Position numbers and translations under genes: made by a program. From NCBI RefSeq assembly GCF_014360585.1, contig NZ_JACIXG010000005.1, positions 1 through 64,000 on the forward strand: a DNA stretch of 64,000 bases. Reading direction: 5' to 3'. The notes beneath the pieces are model-generated. The model was not told the origin of the DNA and did no database searches. It saw only the letters and a program-made list of their open reading frames with translations. Shown here in pieces: positions 27,666 through 35,906 of the stretch. The DNA is from Nocardioides sp. Lineage in GTDB: Bacteria > Actinomycetota > Actinomycetes > Propionibacteriales > Nocardioidaceae. Each line of letters opens with the position of its first letter. Position 1 is the stretch's first letter.

Positions 27666-30221
27666 CTACCGGGTCTGGATGCGGATGAAGGTCACGGAGT
27701 ACGGCGCGAAAGTGCGGGTGAAGGTGCTGTCCACGCCGCGGATGGTGCTGGTGACCGGCTTGATGGGTTGCGCCGTTCGGGTGTTCTGCTCCTCCGGGTC
27801 ACCGCTGATGACGGTCATCTCCGCCTTGGAGGCGACCTTGGCGCCGAGGTCGATGCGGGTGACCGCCGGCTCGGCCTGGGCGTTGACGACCTTGACGATC
27901 AGGTCGCCGGTCGCCTCGTCACGGGTGACCACCTGCGCGAACGGCTCGGTGACCTGATCGTCGTCGAACTCCTGGAAGAGCTGACCGTCGAGGAAGAGCC
28001 GGACGTGGGTGCCCCGGACCTCGACACGTACGTCGTAGGTGCGTCCGGTCTCGACCGAGTGGCCCTCACGGGCGACGAGGGTCTCCTTGCCGCCGTTGGT
28101 GGCCTTCTCGACGACGGTGCGGGTGTTGTTCCAGCCGCCGATGTTCCACCAGTAGAGGTTGCCGGAGTCCTTCACCCCGAACGCGACCAGGAAGCCCTCG
28201 GAGCCGGACAGCTTCTTGGCCTTGAGCTTGATGTCGTAGTCGCTCGAGGTGATGTCCGCGGCCCCGACCAGGGTGTCCTGAGCGGCCGCGTCCGTCTGCG
28301 TGTAGGCGCCGTCGACGACCGACCAGCTCCCCCGGTTGGCCAGGGGGCTCCAGCCCTCGGCGTCCCCGTCCTCGAAGTCGTCGGCGAACAGCTCGGTCCC
28401 GTCGGGTGCGGTGACCGACACGTCGTCGTACGCCGCGGAGGTGGCCCAGGTGGAGAGGCCGATGCCGCCGGTGATGGGCTTCGGCTGGATCACGTCGCCG
28501 GTCGCCTCGCTGGGGACGACCCGGTCACCCACGTTGTTCATGAACAGCTTCTGGACCTCGTAGTTCGCCGAGCTCCAGGACTGGTCGTTGTCGAACCAGA
28601 TCATGTCCGGACGCCACTGCACGTTGTCCACGTTGGCGAGCAGCGGGGCGTAGGAGGCGAGCTGCACGACGTCGGCGTTGCGCTCGAGCCCGGTCATGAA
28701 CGCCGCCTCGGACAGTGCGTTGAAGAGCTTGTTGTCCTGGGAGGCGTACTCACCGAGGAAGACCTTCGGCCCGTTGCGGTCGTAGCTGTCGTAGCGGTCG
28801 TTGTTCTGCAGGAACCAGGTCGGGGAGTTGTAGTAGTGCTCGTCGACCATGTCGACGCCGGCGGCCGTGTTCTGCGCCCAGTGCTGGTCGAAGAGCGCGC
28901 CCTGGTCGTCGGGGCCGGAGTTGCTGATGATCGTGATCTCCGGGTAGCGCGCCTCGATGGCCGCGCGGAACTTCTCGAACCGCTCGAAGAACTCCGCGGG
29001 CAGGTTCTCCTCGTTGCCGACCCCGAGATGAGTGAGCCCGAACGGCTCCGGGTGTCCCATCTCGGCGCGCAGGCCGCCCCACTCGGTGTCGACCGCGCCG
29101 TTGGCGAACTCGATGAGGTCGAGGGTGTCCTGGATGTGGCGCTGCAGCAGCTCCTCGTCATCGGTGGCCCGGTTCTGGCCGCAGCCGGTGACCAGCGCGG
29201 GCACGACCGGCAGCGGCATCGACCCGACGTCCTCGGCGAACTGGAAGTACTCGAAGTAGCCCAGGCCGTAGGTCTGGTTGTAGCCCCAGAAGTTGGCGTT
29301 CGTCGCCCGCTCCTCGACCGGGCCGACGGTGTCCTTCCACTGGTAGGACCGGGCGCGCTGCCAGCCGGAGGCGGCGTCGTAGCCGGACATGCTGCCGGTG
29401 TTTACGAGACAGCCGCCCGGGAAGCGGACGAACTCCGGCTCGAGCGCCGCGATCTTCTCGGCGAGGTCCTTGCGCAGCCCGTTCTCGCGGCCCATGAAGG
29501 TGTCCTCGGGCATCAGCGAGACCATGTCGAGGCGGAGGGTGCCGACGCCCTCCCCCTGCAGCCACAGACGTGCGGAGTCGGTCGTGGCCTTCGCCGTGAA
29601 GGTCCCGGCGTACTTCGTCCAGGTGTCGTCCTTCACCTGGATCCGGACCGGATCGGCGTACGAGGTGGCGCCGGACTCGTCGCGCAGCGACACGGTCAGC
29701 GGCGTGCCGCCGGCGGTGTCCGAGCGTGCCCAGACCGAGAAGTCGTAGCTCTTGCCGGCCTCGAGCGCCACACCGTTGTTCCAGCCGCTGTTCGAGACGC
29801 CGTACGTCCCGCCGGCGGCGTTGGCCAGGGAGAGCTGTAGATAGGTGCGGTTGCGCTCGTTGAGCCGGGAACCGTCGTTGACGGGGGTGGCGGTCCCGTT
29901 ACCCCCGTCGACGCCTCGCGGGGTCCAGGCGGTCATGCCGGTGTAGGAGCGGTTGTCGACGGGCAGGAACTCGAAGGACCGGTTCCGCACCAGCTCGGCG
30001 TAGAGGCCGCCGTCGGCGGCGTAGTTGATGTCCTCGAAGAAGACGCCGTACATCGAGTCGCTGATCTCGGGCCCGGACTCACCGGTGTGTGCCGTGATCG
30101 TGTAGTCGGGTTCGGGCGGGGCGGCTCGTCTGTCCGCGGCGAGGCCGGGCGCGGCGTAGGCCAGGGGCAGGGCGAGGACGGTGGCGGCGGACAGGACGGT
30201 CAGCAGTCGGAATCTGTGCAC
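27666..30221 (-). CDS. Secreted GH51 alpha-L-arabinofuranosidase
   Basis: 851 residues with a Sec signal peptide (about 1-29). The order is a carbohydrate-binding-like beta domain (TYGVSNSGWNNG region), a GH51 barrel with acid/base Glu in HLGVGNEENLP and nucleophile Glu in VFLGEYASQ, then an inserted lectin-like domain (LFADDFEDGDAEGW to FLDGQLFQEFDDD), with the C-terminal beta domain around it ending TFTRTFAPYSVTFIRI. Most bacterial GH51 enzymes are intracellular and shorter (about 500 residues), so this is the large multidomain secreted type. Releases terminal L-arabinofuranose. GTG 30221 follows GAGGAG. Confidence 0.92.
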   Translation of the reverse strand: MHRFRLLTVLSAATVLALPLAYAAPGLAADRRAAPPEPDYTITAHTGESGPEISDSMYGVFFEDINYAADGGLYAELVRNRSFEFLPVDNRSYTGMTAWTPRGVDGGNGTATPVNDGSRLNERNRTYLQLSLANAAGGTYGVSNSGWNNGVALEAGKSYDFSVWARSDTAGGTPLTVSLRDESGATSYADPVRIQVKDDTWTKYAGTFTAKATTDSARLWLQGEGVGTLRLDMVSLMPEDTFMGRENGLRKDLAEKIAALEPEFVRFPGGCLVNTGSMSGYDAASGWQRARSYQWKDTVGPVEERATNANFWGYNQTYGLGYFEYFQFAEDVGSMPLPVVPALVTGCGQNRATDDEELLQRHIQDTLDLIEFANGAVDTEWGGLRAEMGHPEPFGLTHLGVGNEENLPAEFFERFEKFRAAIEARYPEITIISNSGPDDQGALFDQHWAQNTAAGVDMVDEHYYNSPTWFLQNNDRYDSYDRNGPKVFLGEYASQDNKLFNALSEAAFMTGLERNADVVQLASYAPLLANVDNVQWRPDMIWFDNDQSWSSANYEVQKLFMNNVGDRVVPSEATGDVIQPKPITGGIGLSTWATSAAYDDVSVTAPDGTELFADDFEDGDAEGWSPLANRGSWSVVDGAYTQTDAAAQDTLVGAADITSSDYDIKLKAKKLSGSEGFLVAFGVKDSGNLYWWNIGGWNNTRTVVEKATNGGKETLVAREGHSVETGRTYDVRVEVRGTHVRLFLDGQLFQEFDDDQVTEPFAQVVTRDEATGDLIVKVVNAQAEPAVTRIDLGAKVASKAEMTVISGDPEEQNTRTAQPIKPVTSTIRGVDSTFTRTFAPYSVTFIRIQTR

Positions 30222-30231
30222 GTTGGTCTCC

Positions 30232-32508
30232 TCAGAACACGCGGTAGGCGGTGCGGATGCGGTCCAGCTCGGCCTTGGTCACGGGCAGGACGGTGCCGTG
30301 GCGGGGCCGGCTGGGAAGCTGGTAGTCGCTGGAGATTCGGAAGAAGCCCGACTCCAGGTCGGTGGTCTCGAACGGCACGTACCCTCGGCCGCCGAACTCG
30401 TCGATGAACAGGTACCACTTGTCCTCGGTGTTGGACTTGAAGATCGTCGGCCCCTCGCCGCGGTCGATGCCCGGGTTGTCGGCCGTTCCCTTGCCGATGC
30501 ACTCCGCGACGAAGCTCCAGTCCAGGTCGAGCAGCGAGGTGGCCTTCTCCTCGACGATGAACTTGCTGCAGGGCGTGGTGGAGGTGTTGTTCCGCTCGTC
30601 CTTGGTGAACCGGTAGTAGGTCCCCTCGTGCTCGGCGACGGTGGAGTCGATCACCGAGTAGCCCGGGTCGATCCACACCTCGGGCTCGCTGAAGGTTCGG
30701 AAGTCCCGGGTGGTGACGTAGACCATCCGGTTGTGGGTGCTGCCGGCATGCTCGGGGTCGTTCTTCTCATAGAGCTTGGAGGCCCAGAAGACCACGTACG
30801 CCCCGATCCCCTCGTCGTAGTAGGCCTCCGGCGCCCAGGTGTTCCCGGCCTGGGGCGAGGACACCCGGACGTGTCGCTGCTCGGACCAGTTCACGAGGTC
30901 GGTCGACTCCCAGACCTCGATGTGCCGGCTCCCCTGACGCTGGGCGGCGTCCCAGTCCCCGTTGCCGTGGATCTTGAGGTCGGTGGCGATCAGGTAGAAC
31001 TTGTCGCCCTCTGGGGAGCGGATGATGAACGGGTCGCGTACGCCCTTGTCGCCGTGCTGCGACCGCAGCACCGGCTCGCCGCCGTTGAGCTCGTCCCAGT
31101 GGAGCGGGTCGTTGCCCTTGCTGGCGGCGAGGTAGACCTGCTCCCCGTCGGCCGTTCCCTCGCCCGTGAAGTAGGCGAAGGTGTAGCCCTCGAGCGGCTC
31201 CTGCTTCGGCAGCGGCAGGACCGTCAGCCGGAACTTTCGCTTCTCCTTCGTCTTGCCGAGGTTGACGGTGGCGTTGAGCGCCAGGCGGACCGGGTTGTTG
31301 CCGTACGCCGGCCGGTCGACCTCGCCGGTCGGGGTGACGACGTCGGGCTCGCTGGATGTCCAGCTGATGCTCGTGCCGTGCAGGCCCTGGGTGGGCAGGG
31401 TGATGTTGCCGCGGATCTCGTCGGCGTCCCAGACCCGGAGCGCAGCCGCGGCGCGGGTGACCTTCTCCTCGTCGCTGATGTCGGCAGGCACGTTGACGGT
31501 GAACTCCTCGGACCGGCTCTCGGAGCCGTGGGCTGCGGTGGCGGTGAGCGTCACCGCGGCATCGGGGCTGCCGTGGGGCGGCCGGGTGACGGCCCCGGTC
31601 GCGGAGACGACTTCCGGGGCGGAGGAGGCCCAGGTGAAGGTGGAACCGTTCGGGCCGCTGCTCGGGAGCGAGAGGTCACTGACGACGCGGGACGTGTCGC
31701 CCAGGTCGAGCCAGGTGAGGTCGCGCTCGACGCGCTGCTCGTCGGTGACGTGGCCCAGCTCGTGGACCTCTGCCGCCGTCAGCGCCCGGTCGTACATCCG
31801 GAAGTCGCGCACCTGACCCTTCAGATGACGGTCGTTGCTGTAGACCGACCGGCCGAGGTAGTTCGCGGTGGTGACCCCGTTGCCGATCTGGCCGGGCGTG
31901 ATGGTCACGCCGGTGCGGCGAGCGACCTCGACACCGTCCTCGTAGAGCACCGCGGTGCCGTCGGCGAGCGTGTAGCTGATGGTCTTCCAGGTGTCGCGGG
32001 CCAGGTTGCGGCCGGCCGTCACCGTCTGCTCGGTGCTCCAGTTGCCGGTGGCGATCGCCGTCCGGTAGGCGTTGCCGGTCGTGAACAGGTAGCCGTTGCC
32101 CGATCCGTTGGAGCCGGTGTTGCCGAGGCCCCAGATGAAGTACGGCGTGGCCTGGTCCGCCGCGATCTTCACCTCGAGCGAGACAGTGATCGACGTCAGG
32201 CCGGCCATCACGTCGTTCGGCAGCCTGACGTGGCCGTCGGTGCCACCGAGGGACAGCCCCTCGCCGCCGAGCCAGGTCGCGTCACCGGCCAGGGTGCCGT
32301 CGCGACCGGCGCCCGACTCGTCGACGACCGTGGTGCCGGTGGTCTGGTCGAGGGGGTAGTGGACAATGAGGCCCGCGTCGCTCGCACCTTGCGCCGGCGC
32401 GGTGGTCACCAGGCTGGCCAGAATCAGGGGCAACGACGCGAGCGCCGCCAGGGTGCGCGCGAGATGCTTCCGGCGCGGGTTGTGTTGGGTCAGGGTCGAC
32501 TGGTCCAT
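30232..32508 (-). CDS. Secreted GH43-family arabinan hydrolase with LamG and Ig-like domains
   Basis: 758 residues. Signal peptide (about 15-45). LamG/concanavalin-like domain (about 48-250: GLIVHYPLDQTTG to LKGQVRDFRMYDRAL), two short Ig-like bacterial domains (TWLDLGDTSRVVSDLSLPSS and TRAAAALRVWDADEIRGNITL, each with a SxxPEVV/SEPDVV strand), then the GH43 propeller with GDKGVRDPFIIRSPEG and NTWAPEAYYDEGIGAYVVFW. First gene of the operon, behind two LacI-type operators. Probably cleaves arabinan outside the cell, feeding the GH51 and GH43 exo-enzymes. Confidence 0.88.
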   Translation of the reverse strand: MDQSTLTQHNPRRKHLARTLAALASLPLILASLVTTAPAQGASDAGLIVHYPLDQTTGTTVVDESGAGRDGTLAGDATWLGGEGLSLGGTDGHVRLPNDVMAGLTSITVSLEVKIAADQATPYFIWGLGNTGSNGSGNGYLFTTGNAYRTAIATGNWSTEQTVTAGRNLARDTWKTISYTLADGTAVLYEDGVEVARRTGVTITPGQIGNGVTTANYLGRSVYSNDRHLKGQVRDFRMYDRALTAAEVHELGHVTDEQRVERDLTWLDLGDTSRVVSDLSLPSSGPNGSTFTWASSAPEVVSATGAVTRPPHGSPDAAVTLTATAAHGSESRSEEFTVNVPADISDEEKVTRAAAALRVWDADEIRGNITLPTQGLHGTSISWTSSEPDVVTPTGEVDRPAYGNNPVRLALNATVNLGKTKEKRKFRLTVLPLPKQEPLEGYTFAYFTGEGTADGEQVYLAASKGNDPLHWDELNGGEPVLRSQHGDKGVRDPFIIRSPEGDKFYLIATDLKIHGNGDWDAAQRQGSRHIEVWESTDLVNWSEQRHVRVSSPQAGNTWAPEAYYDEGIGAYVVFWASKLYEKNDPEHAGSTHNRMVYVTTRDFRTFSEPEVWIDPGYSVIDSTVAEHEGTYYRFTKDERNNTSTTPCSKFIVEEKATSLLDLDWSFVAECIGKGTADNPGIDRGEGPTIFKSNTEDKWYLFIDEFGGRGYVPFETTDLESGFFRISSDYQLPSRPRHGTVLPVTKAELDRIRTAYRVF

Positions 32509-32574
32509 CTGCGCGCTCCAGGGTCAGCTGTGACAAACGCCGGGCCACCGATGTGATGTGACTGCCATCACTTC

Positions 32575-32592
32575 AATGTGAGCGCTAACATT
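32575..32592. promoter_or_regulatory. LacI-family operator, proximal
   Basis: AATGTGAGCGCTAACATT is an 18-base near-palindrome with a single asymmetry, centred on the AGCGCT core recognised by LacI-type sugar regulators in actinobacteria. 67 bases upstream of the first gene of the arabinan operon. Confidence 0.8.
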
Positions 32593-32634
32593 CTCAGGAG
32601 GTCCATGCAGTCGTCAAGAGTCGCCAGGCAAATG

Positions 32635-32650
32635 ATGTGAGCGCTCACAT
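32635..32650. promoter_or_regulatory. LacI-family operator, distal
   Basis: ATGTGAGCGCTCACAT is a perfect 16-base palindrome with the same TGTGAGCGCT half-site as the operator 60 bases nearer the gene. The 59-base centre-to-centre spacing would allow looping or cooperative binding. No LacI gene is present in the window. Confidence 0.82.
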
Positions 32651-32682
32651 ATTGCTGGCGCGGACGGGGCCGAGGACGAGAA

Positions 32683-32722
32683 CGAAGAACCCCCAGCCGT
32701 ACCTGCCGTGTTCTGGCTGGTC
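32683..32722. repeat. Direct repeat bounding the tRNA-Thr islet, distal copy
   Basis: The 40-base block starts CGAAGAACCCCC and ends TACCTGCCGTGTTCTGGCTG plus GTC. It is nearly identical, apart from a 2-base indel and a substitution, to 36455-36492, which forms the region just downstream of tRNA-Thr. The two copies bracket a segment with different base composition and gene content. Most simply they are the ends of an integrated segment. Confidence 0.7.
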
Positions 32723-32746
32723 AGACGAGCGTCTTGATCACGGCGG

Positions 32747-32824
32747 TTACCAACCGAGCAGCAGCGAAAGGGCGCCAAAATTGATGGTGCCCAAGTACAG
32801 GGCGACAACGAGTACGGCAATCAT
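32747..32824 (-). CDS. Very small hydrophobic ORF
   Basis: 25 residues, MIAVLVVALYLGTINFGALS plus LLLGW, a single convincing membrane helix. The open frame continues upstream of the ATG as DDDRILAQSRFWLW after a TAG, so the ATG may not be the original start. Coding-like codon use. It may be the tail of a truncated membrane protein or a real small membrane peptide at the islet edge. The surrounding 32825-33064 holds nothing else I can support. Confidence 0.3.
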   Translation of the reverse strand: MIAVLVVALYLGTINFGALSLLLGW

Positions 32825-33064
32825 CCAGAGCCAAAACCGACTCTGGGCCAGAATCCGGTCGTCGTCGGCCCTCGGGGCCTACGGCAGGTCCCCGCTTCAG
32901 GCGTTCACCCCACACCACGTACCCGACGAATTCGGAGCCGTTCAACAGCGATGTAATGGCTTCACCGCAAGGAAGGGGCACTCCCGCCCGACTGCGAAGG
33001 CGAGGAGGCCGCGCTCGCGGCCGAAGGCCGCCTTGAGTCAGTAGAGAAAGTTCTCACGCGATCA

Positions 33065-33628
33065 TCACGGCCGCACGTGAGATCGCCGGGTCCGGATTAG
33101 GTGCTCCAAGGACAGGCCAGCTCCGATCGCTGAGGCGACGACCGGGGACGCGACGAGCAGTCGGATGCCGGCCGTTAATGCCGCTTGATACGTGGCTTCG
33201 TCGATGACCTGGAGGTCGCCGTGGTTGTTGAGCGTGTATGTGTCTGTGACGGCGTCGTAATGAGGTTGGCCGCTTGTCAGGTCGTCGAGACCAGATAGCG
33301 CCACAGCGACGCCGAGGAGCGCGCAGGCTAGGAGCGCTCCCAGGATTGGCAGCGGTGTGCTGGGAACCCACCACTTTGCGCCGACGCTCGCCGACTGGGC
33401 CGCGACAAGTAGCCAGACCGCCCACCCCCACAGCAAGAAAGCCAGCATGAATGGGCCAACGAAGAGATTCTCGTCCCCCGGGGTGCTCGGCACAAGGAAG
33501 GTGCGTAGGTCGATCAGCAACGCCGCAACCAGGTTGAGAGTTGCCAGGCAGACAATGACGCTCGAGGCGAACCGCGCGTAAGGCGATGCGAGAAACCGAC
33601 GGGCGGTGTCAGGCTTCAGGCGCGTCAT
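33065..33628 (-). CDS. Orphan membrane protein of the islet
   Basis: 187 residues, not recognised. Four predicted membrane helices (about 18-40, 57-77, 92-112, 152-172) with a polar extracytoplasmic-type loop (SGQPHYDAVTDTYTLNNHGD) before the last helix and a basic C-terminus. ATG 33628. It uses more A/T-ending codons (gat, aat, tat) than the flanking genes, in keeping with foreign origin. It follows another small membrane-protein gene by 44 bases, probably in one transcript. Confidence 0.65.
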   Translation of the reverse strand: MTRLKPDTARRFLASPYARFASSVIVCLATLNLVAALLIDLRTFLVPSTPGDENLFVGPFMLAFLLWGWAVWLLVAAQSASVGAKWWVPSTPLPILGALLACALLGVAVALSGLDDLTSGQPHYDAVTDTYTLNNHGDLQVIDEATYQAALTAGIRLLVASPVVASAIGAGLSLEHLIRTRRSHVRP

Positions 33629-33672
33629 TCAAAGCCACGTTCTGTTCTGGGCTGAGGACACGTGCGATCCAC

Positions 33673-34002
33673 TCACTGGAGCACCATGCCAACCAACTCC
33701 ATCAGGATCCGCACACATCCCGCCAGGCCGGCAACCAGAAGCATCACGGCAGTCGCGCCGAAGAACACGGTGCCGAAGGTCTGATTCAGCTTCTCGCCCG
33801 GTTTCAGCTCCTGCCACTCAAGTCGTCGCCACTCGAACTGGACGGGCCACCTCGAATGGACCTCTTTGTCGAACAGTCGTCGATTGTATTGGACGATCCA
33901 GCGCCACCACATCAGTGACAACCAGGCAAGAAGTGCGCCGAGTGCCAGCATGGCCCCAGTGACGGGGATGAGCGCGACCACGAGACCCGGTCCTTCCGAC
34001 AA
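33673..34002 (-). CDS. Two-helix membrane protein of the islet
   Basis: 109 residues, not recognised. A helix at about 8-32 and another at about 80-102 flank a charged, aromatic-rich cytosolic-type segment (RWIVQYNRRLFDKEVHSRWP, EWRRLEWQELKPGEKLNQ). The start appears to be TTG 34002, since no ATG or GTG precedes the first helix in frame except GTG codons within it. Probably co-transcribed with the four-helix protein downstream. Nothing indicates a function. Confidence 0.55.
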   Translation of the reverse strand: MSEGPGLVVALIPVTGAMLALGALLAWLSLMWWRWIVQYNRRLFDKEVHSRWPVQFEWRRLEWQELKPGEKLNQTFGTVFFGATAVMLLVAGLAGCVRILMELVGMVLQ

Positions 34003-34269
34003 ATGTTCGCGCCAAAGTTAGCCGAAGGGAGACCGCCTCGTCAGGGCTTCGGCGATGCGGGCGCGCAACTGGCCAACTCCCAACGATGGACGGAAGAACT
34101 GGAGCGGCGTCGTGTCCAGCCCCCTACGGTCAACCGAACGTATGCCGTATCGCGATCTGATCTAGGTGCAGAGTTGCTCCGACGCCGGACACGAAATGAC
34201 ACGAGACGGCGGTCGCGTCGTCATGCCGCTTTCCTCGAGATGCTCCCCCGCGGCCTCGTCGGCCTCGCG

Positions 34270-34399
34270 GGTGCGCCGCACCAGCTCCACCGCCGGACTC
34301 AAGGAGTGGATGGGTCACGAGTCCGATCGCGACCACGAATCTCTACCTCCACTTCCTCGCAACGGTGCCCATGAGTACGGGCTCGACCGTCTGAACGAG
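34270..34399 (+). pseudogene. Wrecked tyrosine recombinase (integrase) C-terminus
   Basis: Two frames must be joined. The first gives HQLHRR and LKEWMGHES (the WMGH of the integrase active-site region); after a shift near 34322 the next frame reads IATTNLYLHFLATVP, whose Tyr is in the nucleophile position of phage-type integrases, and GLDRLNEE in the first frame resembles a family tail. The HxxR box is altered and there is no long open frame, so the gene is dead. The stretch 34003-34269 before it has only degraded similarity. Its place 165 bases from a tRNA 3'-end duplicate is typical of an integrated element. Confidence 0.6.
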
Positions 34400-34514
34400 G
34401 AGCGGCAGCCACGGTCGAAGAAGGGCCGCAAGAAGGGGCCTGGAACGGACTCTGAGGAGGGTCCGGGGGCCACCGGGGGAAACAAGAGCGGGAGGCGGGC
34501 GAATGACAAACAAC

Positions 34515-34560
34515 AAACCCGGCCCTCACAACCATGTTCTGGCTGTTCAGGACCGGGTTT
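34515..34560 (-). terminator. Terminator-like hairpin beside tRNA fragment
   Basis: AAACCCGG (34515-34522) and CCGGGTTT (34553-34560) flank a loop containing GTTCTGGCTG, also found in the hairpin after the intact tRNA-Thr. It has the same position relative to the tRNA fragment as the real terminator has to the tRNA, but a different stem. Confidence 0.6.
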
Positions 34561-34563
34561 CTG

Positions 34564-34604
34564 TCGGAGCCGCCTGTCGGAATCGAACCGACGACCTTCT
34601 CATT
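34564..34604 (-). repeat. 41-bp copy of the tRNA-Thr 3' end (attachment-site-like)
   Basis: The 41 bases are identical to 36508-36548, which cover the tRNA-Thr 3' half from the anticodon loop through the T arm, acceptor strand and three bases beyond the CC. Homology stops at the anticodon loop. This is the standard footprint of a tyrosine-recombinase attachment site at a tRNA gene, with the integrase remnant close by. Confidence 0.85.
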
Positions 34605-34769
34605 GCGAGGGCATGTCGGCCCAGCATCATGCGCTTACAAACGGCATCAGACGTTGCGTCTGTTGCACCACATTCCGCCCTCGGGGGGGATCGCATCGGC
34701 CAGGCAGGCAGGGTCACCTATCGTTCCCGTGGGGCCTATTCGCCGACACCCCGGGAGCTCTCGAGACTT

Positions 34770-35300
34770 TCACTCATAGAGTTGCACCGGCTCTCGGTCG
34801 CGGAGGTCCAGTGCGCGGTCCATGAGGTCCGGCAGAGCTGGTGGGCGCAGGACAAGGGCCTCGGGGCCCGTGAGGTCTGCTCGGGTCCACCAGCGTGCGT
34901 CACGGAAAACCCGACGCTCTCCGTCAGACAGTCCATTGTGTGTCAGCTCGGTGTGGTGGATGCGACAGGCGAAGTAGTGCTCCTCGCTGAGGATAGGGCC
35001 GCGGTCCGGCAGGATCAGAGAGATGGTGCGCACCGCGATTCGAGGGCCGATGACTGCGTCCACGATCCCGAGCTCCTCGGTTAGCTCGCGCCTGAGCGCC
35101 TGGTCGAAGGTCTCGGCGCCCTCGAGCCCGCCGCCCGGCGTCAACCAGTAGCGAAGCAGGTCCGGCCTGGATGGGTCCACAGGTGCTAGATCCTCGTACT
35201 CAAGCAGAAGGATGCGGTTCCGGCCGTCGAGGAGGAGGCCGCGGGCAGAGCGCCGAAGGTCGCGCGTGCTCTGGCCAGTGTTGGGCGATGCGGTGCTCAT
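34770..35300 (-). CDS. Nudix hydrolase
   Basis: 176 residues. The Nudix box is GGGLEGAETFDQALRRELTE followed by ELGIV, with all the conserved Gly, Glu and Arg residues. The first 20 residues are polar; DLRRSARGLLLDGRNRILLL is the opening strand. Hydrolyses a nucleoside diphosphate linked to another moiety; substrate unknown. The open frame continues upstream to 35870 but loses similarity, so ATG 35300 is chosen. It lies inside the tRNA-Thr islet between the two tRNA 3'-end copies, with GC content lower than that of the core genes. Confidence 0.85.
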   Translation of the reverse strand: MSTASPNTGQSTRDLRRSARGLLLDGRNRILLLEYEDLAPVDPSRPDLLRYWLTPGGGLEGAETFDQALRRELTEELGIVDAVIGPRIAVRTISLILPDRGPILSEEHYFACRIHHTELTHNGLSDGERRVFRDARWWTRADLTGPEALVLRPPALPDLMDRALDLRDREPVQLYE

Positions 35301-35906
35301 GAAGTCTCCATGCTTGGGCTGAGGGTCGACAGGGGCGAGTTGGTTGCGAAGTAGTTCCAGGTCCGAGCAGATCACGGCTAGACAGCCTTGAGCGACTTTG
35401 GCCGGGGCGTCGTCGACCAGGAGCCCCTCCTCCCCTGGGCCCGCGAAGGAGGCCCAATTTTGTTCCACCGGCCGCTGTGTTCCACCGGTTCGCCTGCGCG
35501 CGTGCGTAGGGGTTTGCTTCCTGGAACACCCGCGGTGAACGCGACGTTTTCCTAGGTCAGAGTCCGGTTCCACCGGCGTTCCACCGCCAGAATCTGTTCC
35601 ACCGGGCACCGCGCCGGCATCCCCTCCACGCCCAGTATCAGAACCCCTCCACATGTTGCTGTCAGACGACAAACTCATCACCCGCGCGAACGTGGAGACC
35701 GATCGCCTACTGAACGCGCCGACCCAAAACGACGTGCGACTCTTCATCAGAGTCACGACAAGGATCGAGAGCGCGATGTGGGGAAACATGACACTTTGGG
35801 CCGGATGACAGGTGGCGAGAGCGGAAGGGGCTGGAAGAGTGCCTACCGCTTCGAGGGGTCCCCGGAACATACTTGGACATGCCCCCGTCTCTCCTACTCG
35901 CCGGCC
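35301..35906. other. Gene-poor stretch of the islet
   Basis: No convincing gene. It holds the clustered TTCCACCGG motifs at 35462-35606 and a 51-codon open frame on the plus strand at 35653-35808 (MLLSDDKLITRANVETDRLL...) with no ribosome site and no recognisable family, which I do not call. Confidence 0.5.
35462..35606. repeat. Clustered TTCCACCGG motifs
   Basis: GTTCCACCGG or near variants occur at 35462, 35479, 35567, 35578 and 35596, all in the same orientation within 145 bases, with a related inverted segment (CTGGAACACCCGCGGTGAAC) at 35521. Such iteration is expected for protein-binding sites or plasmid/phage iterons. Spacing is irregular, so this is not a CRISPR array. Confidence 0.5.

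Noticed and set aside
34503..34650. Protein-like CRNRTDDLLIARACRPS and SEPPVGIEPTTFSLR frames
   Set aside because: These are the familiar false translations of tRNA sequence; here they come from the tRNA-Thr fragment and the intact gene at 36512-36584.
35462..35606. CRISPR array
   Set aside because: The repeated unit is only 9-10 bases and the spacing is irregular; no cas genes are present. I saw no CRISPR elsewhere in the window.
35653..35808. 51-codon open frame starting MLLSDDKLITRANVET
   Set aside because: No ribosome site, mixed codon bias and no recognised similarity; could be real but cannot be supported.
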